From: Capitulum mitella
Lineage: Eukaryota; Arthropoda; Thecostraca; Pollicipedomorpha; Pollicipedidae
DNA: 64,000 nucleotides
Direction of reading: 5' to 3'
Assembly (NCBI GenBank): GCA_030062745.1
Contig: CP099840.1
Coordinates: forward strand, 17,225,718-17,289,717
The notes beneath the pieces were generated by a model. That model was not told the DNA's origin. It worked only from the letters and a program-made list of their open reading frames with translations, and did no database searches. Within the stretch, counting starts at the first letter, position 1, and each line of letters starts with the position of its first letter. Shown piece by piece: positions 58,612-64,000 of this stretch. The position numbers and the translations under genes are program-made.

Positions 58612-59290
58612 AGGAGAACAAGGGATCGAGGGCATTCGGAAACAGAGTTGCGAGCAGCATTGGCAAATGTTAGACAAGGCAAATCGATTCACAATGCCGC
58701 ACAGAACAACATGGATCGAACAACTTTAACTCGGTATGTAAGAAGCGAGAGGGGAAAAAATTTGGATTGGATATTAAAGCACTGGTGCATCCCAGTAAGC
58801 CTTAAATGGTAACATGGAAAAATAGTTGGCGGACAAAATTAAGTTTTTGGCTGACTAGTATCACAGCCTATCCGTGAACAAGTGCCGATAGCTAGCCCAT
58901 GAGTTGACGGGCACCAATAATATCAGCATCGCGGAGTGCTGGAAGAGGTATGGAAAAGCTGGCGTCGAATGGTTTAAGGTCTTTCGCCAGCGTCTTGACC
59001 TCGCCTACAGCACCGGAGTCCACTTCTCTGGATAGAGCCACTGTTTAAGATAGCACAAAATGGGCCAGTTTTTCGGCAACCTCACAGCGGTCCTCTACAA
59101 ACGCAAGTTTTCACCAGAAGACGATATAATTTTGACGAGTTGGTATCATCTCACTTCGGCCGCGTCCTAAAAGAGTCGCCAGCGAAAAAAAGCAGAAAAA
59201 CCAAATTGGCTCGGTCACCTCCGCCGAGAGAGGTGAACTCGCAACGATCGTGCACACGAAAAACAATTTAGCCAGAAACTGGTGTAATGG
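58612..59290 (+). pseudogene. pogo/CENP-B-like transposase fossil
   Basis: Frame from 58612: HSETELRAALANVRQGKSIH, then NAAQNNMDRTTLTRYV. This is the psq-type helix-turn-helix of pogo/Tigger/jerky-like transposases (pattern 'AxxAVxxGxxSxxxAAxxFxIPxxTLxxYV'). Further pieces in shifted frames fit the same family: YGKAGVEWFKVFRQRLDLAY (58950-59010, the 'AGxxWxxxFxxRHxxLxxR' part of the CENP-B-type domain), GQFFGNLTAVLYKRKFSPED (59060-59120), and SAERGELATI (59218-59250, the 'SxERGxLxTxxxxxN' motif). The catalytic core beyond this is absent and stops are frequent. Confidence 0.72.
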
Positions 59291-60050
59291 AAAGCGCAAA
59301 AATTAGTCCTTTTCTGGAGTCAGTCGAACCGGTTTTACCTGAACCAGAAAAAACTACTCATTAAAAACCACTTGTCGCTCACCTTACACCCATAAACTTG
59401 GTTGAGTTAACAAAATTCGCTGAGCTGGTCCAACAGATAACAAATTATGCTCATCTGATGCCATAAAACTTGTTCAACTTACACGTCCAAGCTGCGTGAC
59501 CTAAACCATGGTCCAAAAGTACAAATGGGACCCTTTTTCTCGGGCACTTCTCGGTGCGACACCCGTAGCGACATGCTGAACCGAATCAGAGAGCACGGAC
59601 CAGCCACGGTTTGGCTCTAGTTTAATTTTACTCATATTAAGCCATTTCGATTGATTTTTACTTGTTTGTCTGTCATCGTTCGTTCCTAAAAATGTTCTTA
59701 TTAGATTGTGTTGCGCTACTGTGTTGTAAATAGGTTTCACATTGTGTGTTATGTACTGTTTTGTACTCCCCACCACCAATGTTGGCACATGTCTTTTAGA
59801 GAGTGCCATTGGCGTAACGCCAGAAAATGTTACGAGCTTTTCCGAACTAAGCAGCTGTTTTAGTAACTACGGGACGACTGGATCTTAAAATGTCATAAAG
59901 TTATCATATATTCACAGGTGCATTGCATTTTGCACTTACGAGGAAAGCCAAAACACATTTACCTCCTTATCACCAACTTTTCTACAGTCATCCAACGTAC
60001 CATGCACCGTCGGGTGAAACAACAGACATTACTGCCTTTCCTACCGTTGG
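59291..60050. other. Unassigned DNA
   Basis: AT-leaning, short unrecognised frames. It may include more of the decayed pogo-like element. Confidence 0.45.
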
Positions 60051-60203
60051 CCTTATCCTATCGTTTCTTTCTTGCTAAGTCAAGAAAAGGTACCCCAGTG
60101 TGTTTCTGCGACATCATGGAACACTGCTGGTACCGCGTGAGTGAGCGTCAGTCGAGCGCCTGGGGGCGACAGTGGGGCGCTAAGGAGCGATAGTGGGGCG
60201 CCA
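60051..60203 (-). repeat. Dispersed repeat, copy B (inverted relative to copy A)
   Basis: Reverse-complement partner of 55877-56044. Its end merges into a degenerate tandem array at 60150-60320. Confidence 0.88.
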
Positions 60204-60320
60204 GGAAGCGACCGTCGGACGCCAGAGAGTGCCGGTCGGGCAATAGGGAAGCGGAGGTCGAACGGCAGTGAGCGCCAGCGCGGCGCCAAAGAGTGACGTT
60301 CAGGCGTCAGTGAGCTTTAT
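60150..60320. repeat. Degenerate ~21-bp tandem repeat
   Basis: Units like gggcgccaggaagcgacagtg (with substitutions) repeat about eight times. The first two belong to the dispersed repeat; copy A at 55877 has only those two, so the array expanded here. Confidence 0.75.
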
Positions 60321-60881
60321 GACAGCGGTACAAGTGGGAACCAGGACACGGCTGTCCTGAGCTGGCTTGTGTACGCCCAATCAACCAAATCCGTCGCAGA
60401 TCTGTCCTGGGACGGAAGGGTGGGAAAGCGGTACAGTTCCAGGCAGTGTGGTACGCATAGTTACCCTGGATTCACATCTGTCCCACGCCGAAAGTAGCGC
60501 TGTGCCTTTGGTGTGCCAATGCGAGTGAGCTTTTGGTTGACTGGAACGTGAACCGGCACCAGGAGACGGCCTTCGTACTATCAGGGTTTGAAACTGGAAA
60601 AAAGCAAATGAGTGGTTTACAATCCACCAGAAAACGTCAGCCCGCCAGCACGCTGTGACAGCGCGGCACAACATCGACATCAGTTTTACTGACGGCGTCA
60701 GCAAAAGGCAGCTGCTCAGGAAGATCTGCTGTGCATCATATCCTCCCTGAAGTACCTCTCTCAAGTTTCTCAAGTAATCGCAGCACTGAACCGCCTGAAT
60801 CGGCAGCTTCAGAGTGCCTCCTGCATCGTCTGCTAGGGGTATGCGAGCCACTATCCAGTATCCACTTATCTAGGTCAGGTC
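60321..60881. other. Unassigned DNA, may hold more of the hAT relic
   Basis: A 156-codon minus frame (60381-60851) is unrecognised. The plus strand could carry decayed upstream parts of the hAT transposase, but no motif is convincing. Confidence 0.4.
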
Positions 60882-61136
60882 GTGCAAAGATGCTCATCTG
60901 CTAATGCCGCAGGTGGCAACATTCCTTCATCCAGCATCGCCACCGCCGAACGTAGCTTTGGCGCTCTGCGCCGCCTGAAGCTCTGGCTTCGCAGCGCAGT
61001 GACATGGAGCCGTCTGAGCTTAAACGCGTTGTGCCATGCCCACCAACAGAAGACAAGAAAGGCGCCGAACCGTGAAGTCGCCGTTGTTTATGCGTCCCTG
61101 AACAAGTCACGAAAGGCGACATTCGGGCCTCTATAG
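60882..61136 (+). pseudogene. hAT transposase C-terminal dimerisation domain (fossil)
   Basis: The 84-codon frame contains ATAERSFGALRRLKLWLRSA followed by VTWSRLSLNALCHAH, the C-terminal hAT dimerisation signature ('xxxERxFSxLxxIKTxLRSxMxxxRLxxLxxLxxH'). The rest of the transposase is missing or unrecognisable upstream, so it is a remnant. The frame runs on to a stop at 61136 after a basic tail. Confidence 0.8.
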
Positions 61137-61673
61137 TCGACTAATCACCAGAAACTCTGACCTCCACGAAACTTTGGTACATGAAAATTACCATTTATTT
61201 TGCCGCGATTGCTCGTTTGACTGTGTGCGCGTCATACTTTACACCCTCCGATCGTTTGCTCGATGGAGTATATGTCAAGGCCAACTCGACTAGCAGGTGA
61301 ACGGATGTGCTCCCTATTGGATCAGAGAGCGTCAAGGTTTCTTTCCAAGTGAACACGACAAAATATGAGTCAGGCAAATCGTTTACTTAGGTCAATGCCA
61401 GAGCGTGATTTTGATACCAGTTTACAGTCTAGGTCAGCACTTGTGTAGAAGCGTCGAGCGCCATTTATTTTGCCACGCTTCCCGAAATACCTGATTGCCT
61501 GTCCAATAGCCCGAGTTTTCTTGGCCACCGATGTGACGTGTGTGTGTTTTTGATGCCAGTGTGCAGCCTAAGGCAGCACGGTTATGTATAGATGAGGATC
61601 ACGGTTTAGTTTTCCACATATGCCGAGATATGCGTTCGCATATCATGTAATACCAGCTTTGTTTTTGAGCTAC
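61137..61673. other. Unassigned DNA
   Basis: No recognisable feature. The phrases agtctaggtcagcac (61426) and cagcctaaggcagcac (61562), with tttgataccagt-like words before each, hint at an old duplication. Confidence 0.45.
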
Positions 61674-62887
61674 TTAACCCTATTCCCGGCAGGGGGGCGG
61701 AATCTGCCCCCACTCGGGTTTTTTGCTTGCCAATTCCAGGCTTTTTAACGCAGCTTCACGAAACTTGGTCACTTTTCCTAGCTATTCTTTCTACGTGCTG
61801 TGACAAAATTTCAAAATTCTTTTTTGCCCAGGGGCGGAGCCAGGCAACGTTTTTGGAAGGCACCTCATGCTATTTTTGGCCATGTTCAGGGTAAAAGGAA
61901 AATGTCTGCCAAAAACAGAGTTTTTAAGATAGAACTTAAAACTTTATATGGATGTATAGCTAAATAGTTGGGCAATGTACAGATATAATTTTGTTTATCT
62001 GAGGTCATTTTACAAGTTCAGGTCAAGGTCAAAAGTCAAAATTTGTTTTTTTGCTATAATTTTGGCGCAATTTTTTAAAATGCCAAACCCGAAATATATA
62101 TGACGTAGAAGGGTGCCTTCTACTTGTGTAACAAGTTTCAGCTTGATATCAGGTTGGGTCACGGAGATATGACCTAAAATGTCAGTGCGCGCGCCCTATA
62201 TCGCAATAGCCATAAAATGAAATTTTTGAAATAGAGTGAATCCAAATGATTGAAAACGTTTACAGATAATATTAAATGCGCACGAGATCATCCCAAGTGA
62301 CTCCAAGGTCACTGGAGGTCATTTAAGGTCAAAGGTCACAAATTGATCTGAGAAACGTGTGACCGTGACAGTTCCCCCTTTTTCATATCCCTGGCACCGC
62401 CTATGCTAACATCATACAAACATTGTAATGCGATTTGTACTTCTTTAGTATAACATGACTAGCAGAAGCCAAAAAAGTGTGTTTGCCTCTTTTTTCATTC
62501 AGTTGTTAGAAAACTAATCCTTCTATTTTTGAAACCCTGTGAACGCCCATGAATTTTCTCAAAATTTCAGATTTGTGGGCCCATGGTAAAAGCCCTATCC
62601 ATAATCTCTCGATTGATGCCAGTTTCATCGAAATCGGTCGATAAACAACGAAGTTATAAAAAGTCCAAAAGTACCCCCATTTTGACGTTTTTGCCCCCCT
62701 GTATCCACAAATTTCAAAATTTTGAAAATTTCTTTTTAGAAAAATGTAGTTCACGTCACGGCGAGTCGATTGCCGTTTGTTGCGATGAAATCGGATATGT
62801 AGTTCTCGAGATCTCAGGGGGGGGGCCGAATCCGCCCCCCCTGCCGGGAATCGACCATACCGTCTAGCCCTCCGGGAATAGGGTTAA
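61674..62887 (-). mobile_element. TTAA-flanked piggyBac-type non-autonomous element, copy 4
   Basis: TTAA at 61674-61677 and 62884-62887, in reverse orientation to copies 2 and 3. It aligns with them over the whole length, with more differences than those two show to each other, so it is intermediate in age between them and copy 1. The shared frame is on the minus strand (62506-62754, 82 codons) with many replacement differences. The G/C-run hairpins are kept at both ends. Confidence 0.92.
62306..62338 (+). promoter_or_regulatory. DR4-DR4-DR1 nuclear-receptor half-site array (copy 4)
   Basis: AGGTCA at 62306-62311, 62316-62321, 62326-62331 and 62333-62338, all perfect, with spacers of 4, 4 and 1 bases. 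Kept intact although the rest of this copy has diverged from copies 2 and 3. Confidence 0.7.
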
Positions 62888-63680
62888 GTCACGACGAGGT
62901 ATGTCTTACTAGATTACAGCTTAGGTCATCACGGTTATGTGGTAGTGACGGTCACATTTTTCGGTTCTTGCTGAGTTTGCGTTCTGGTATCGTGTGACAT
63001 GAGCTCCTTTTCCAGTCAGGCTGGCTATTTCTAGAAAACGATTGTGAGTGCGCTCCTGCACCGTTGTCACACCGTTATTTGTCTGTAAGACCAGCGCAAC
63101 CATTCGCCGTCATACTGCAGTGCAAGGGCACCGGTCCGTGAAATACAGGTTTGCTGTATTTGGCGAACAACATTTGGGAAACACAACTGCGACAGCTGGG
63201 CGCCATTGCCGGATATTGATGCCGAAGTCCGAAAATTAAACCGTTAACATTTAATTAGGTCATTAGCCGGTTTCAGTTAGTATATTTCAGAACGCTTATG
63301 AATTTACATCACATACACTAAAAGGTAGTAGAATGACGATTCATGATCTGTTCGACTTCTGAAACAGTTGAAAACCCAATTAGCGTGCATGGATTTCCGC
63401 TTGTGTTTCGGCTAGCCCGCCGCACTCTGTGCGCATGCAACGGCACACGGCGGATATTATCATTATAAGAAAATAGGTTTTTCAGCCATTCCGAGCTCCT
63501 GTTGTCTGTATCCCAGAGACTACCACATACCTCAGTTCAGCCATACATCACCACTGTATCATTGCATCATTATGAGCCGACACCCTGTCAGGAGGGAACA
63601 ACCCACAATGGAGGTACCATTCGTTAGTCGATTGTTCACATAACATCACTGGACGTTGATTTGTCTGTAGTGCATCGTAT
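62888..63680. other. Unassigned DNA
   Basis: Short unrecognised frames only. Confidence 0.45.
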
Positions 63681-63799
63681 TGTCATCGTAGTTTTTTTTA
63701 TCTAGTTTGGGTGTTATGTGTTGTCATGGTAATTTTCTATCTAGTTTGGGTGTTATGTGGTGTCATCGTAATTTTCTATCTGGTTTGGGTGTTATGTGG
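63681..63799. repeat. Tandem repeat, 39-41-bp unit, three copies
   Basis: Copies start at 63681, 63722 and 63761 (tgtcatcgtaattttctatc then tagtttgggtgttatgtgg). The last two are both 39 bases with only two differences. The 66-codon frame across it reads a repeated VIFYLVWVLCGV, a by-product of the repeat. Confidence 0.92.
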
Positions 63800-64000
63800 T
63801 GTTAAACTATGGGTGTTTGAGCACACACAGCTAGTTGTTGACATAACCCTAAGGCTCATTAGAGCACGCTGGGACAGAGCAGCTCACAATCGTTTGGATT
63901 CACACAGGTAAGGCCCAACGGGAGGGCTACGCGGTCACGTCTGCATACGGCGCCGCGCCCGCGGAGGTGCGTCTCCGACGGAGGCAGACGCAAACTGGCG
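63800..64000. other. GC-rich end of the window, possible splice donor
   Basis: CAG|GTAAGG at 63905-63913 fits a donor. A CpG-rich stretch follows to the end. No exon can be defined with the available sequence. Confidence 0.25.

Overview
The window reads as nuclear DNA of an invertebrate animal. An arthropod, perhaps a crustacean, is my best guess with low confidence. Evidence: no operons or closely packed ORFs, one GC-rich exon with a Kozak start and splice signals in otherwise non-coding DNA, many micro- and minisatellites, and fossils of typical animal transposon groups (Penelope-like, BEL/Pao, a LINE, Tc1/mariner, piggyBac, pogo-like, hAT).

Layout. 1-8 kb: unassigned DNA with a cluster of minisatellites (12-bp, 33-bp and 36-bp units) and two hairpins. 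8-9.4 kb: first of four ~1.2-kb TTAA-flanked elements (others at 34979-36194, 45731-46944 and 61674-62887), plus a decayed end at 11430-11694. 14-15 kb: Tc1-like transposase fossil. 17-22.7 kb: a tRNA-like stretch, a 28-bp minisatellite and a LINE reverse-transcriptase fossil. 25.4-26.8 kb: a 34-bp minisatellite and a CA/CGCA microsatellite. 27.4-30.5 kb: the only convincing host gene, a >2.1-kb, very GC-rich exon encoding 716 residues of a disordered Arg/Pro/Ser-rich protein, with an in-frame stop and Kozak start at its 5' end and a splice donor at its 3' end. 38.8-45 kb: a transposon graveyard in which a Penelope-like element appears split by a BEL/Pao derivative (itself holding a ~195-bp palindrome), followed by a piggyBac transposase fossil and a second kind of TTAA element. 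55-61 kb: an inverted dispersed repeat pair, two weak exon candidates, and pogo-like and hAT transposase fossils.

The most interesting signal is in the TTAA elements. They look like non-autonomous piggyBac-type elements, and the three better-preserved ~1.2-kb copies carry the same array of four perfect AGGTCA nuclear-receptor half-sites spaced 4, 4 and 1 (DR4-DR4-DR1). The second TTAA element carries a full match to the ecdysone-response consensus. The family may therefore disperse hormone-receptor binding sites. A second oddity is a 42-bp near-copy of the exon's own coding sequence about 970 bp downstream, in AT-rich DNA.

All similarity calls come from reading translations and motifs by eye. 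No database search was run, and percent identities are counted only where stated.
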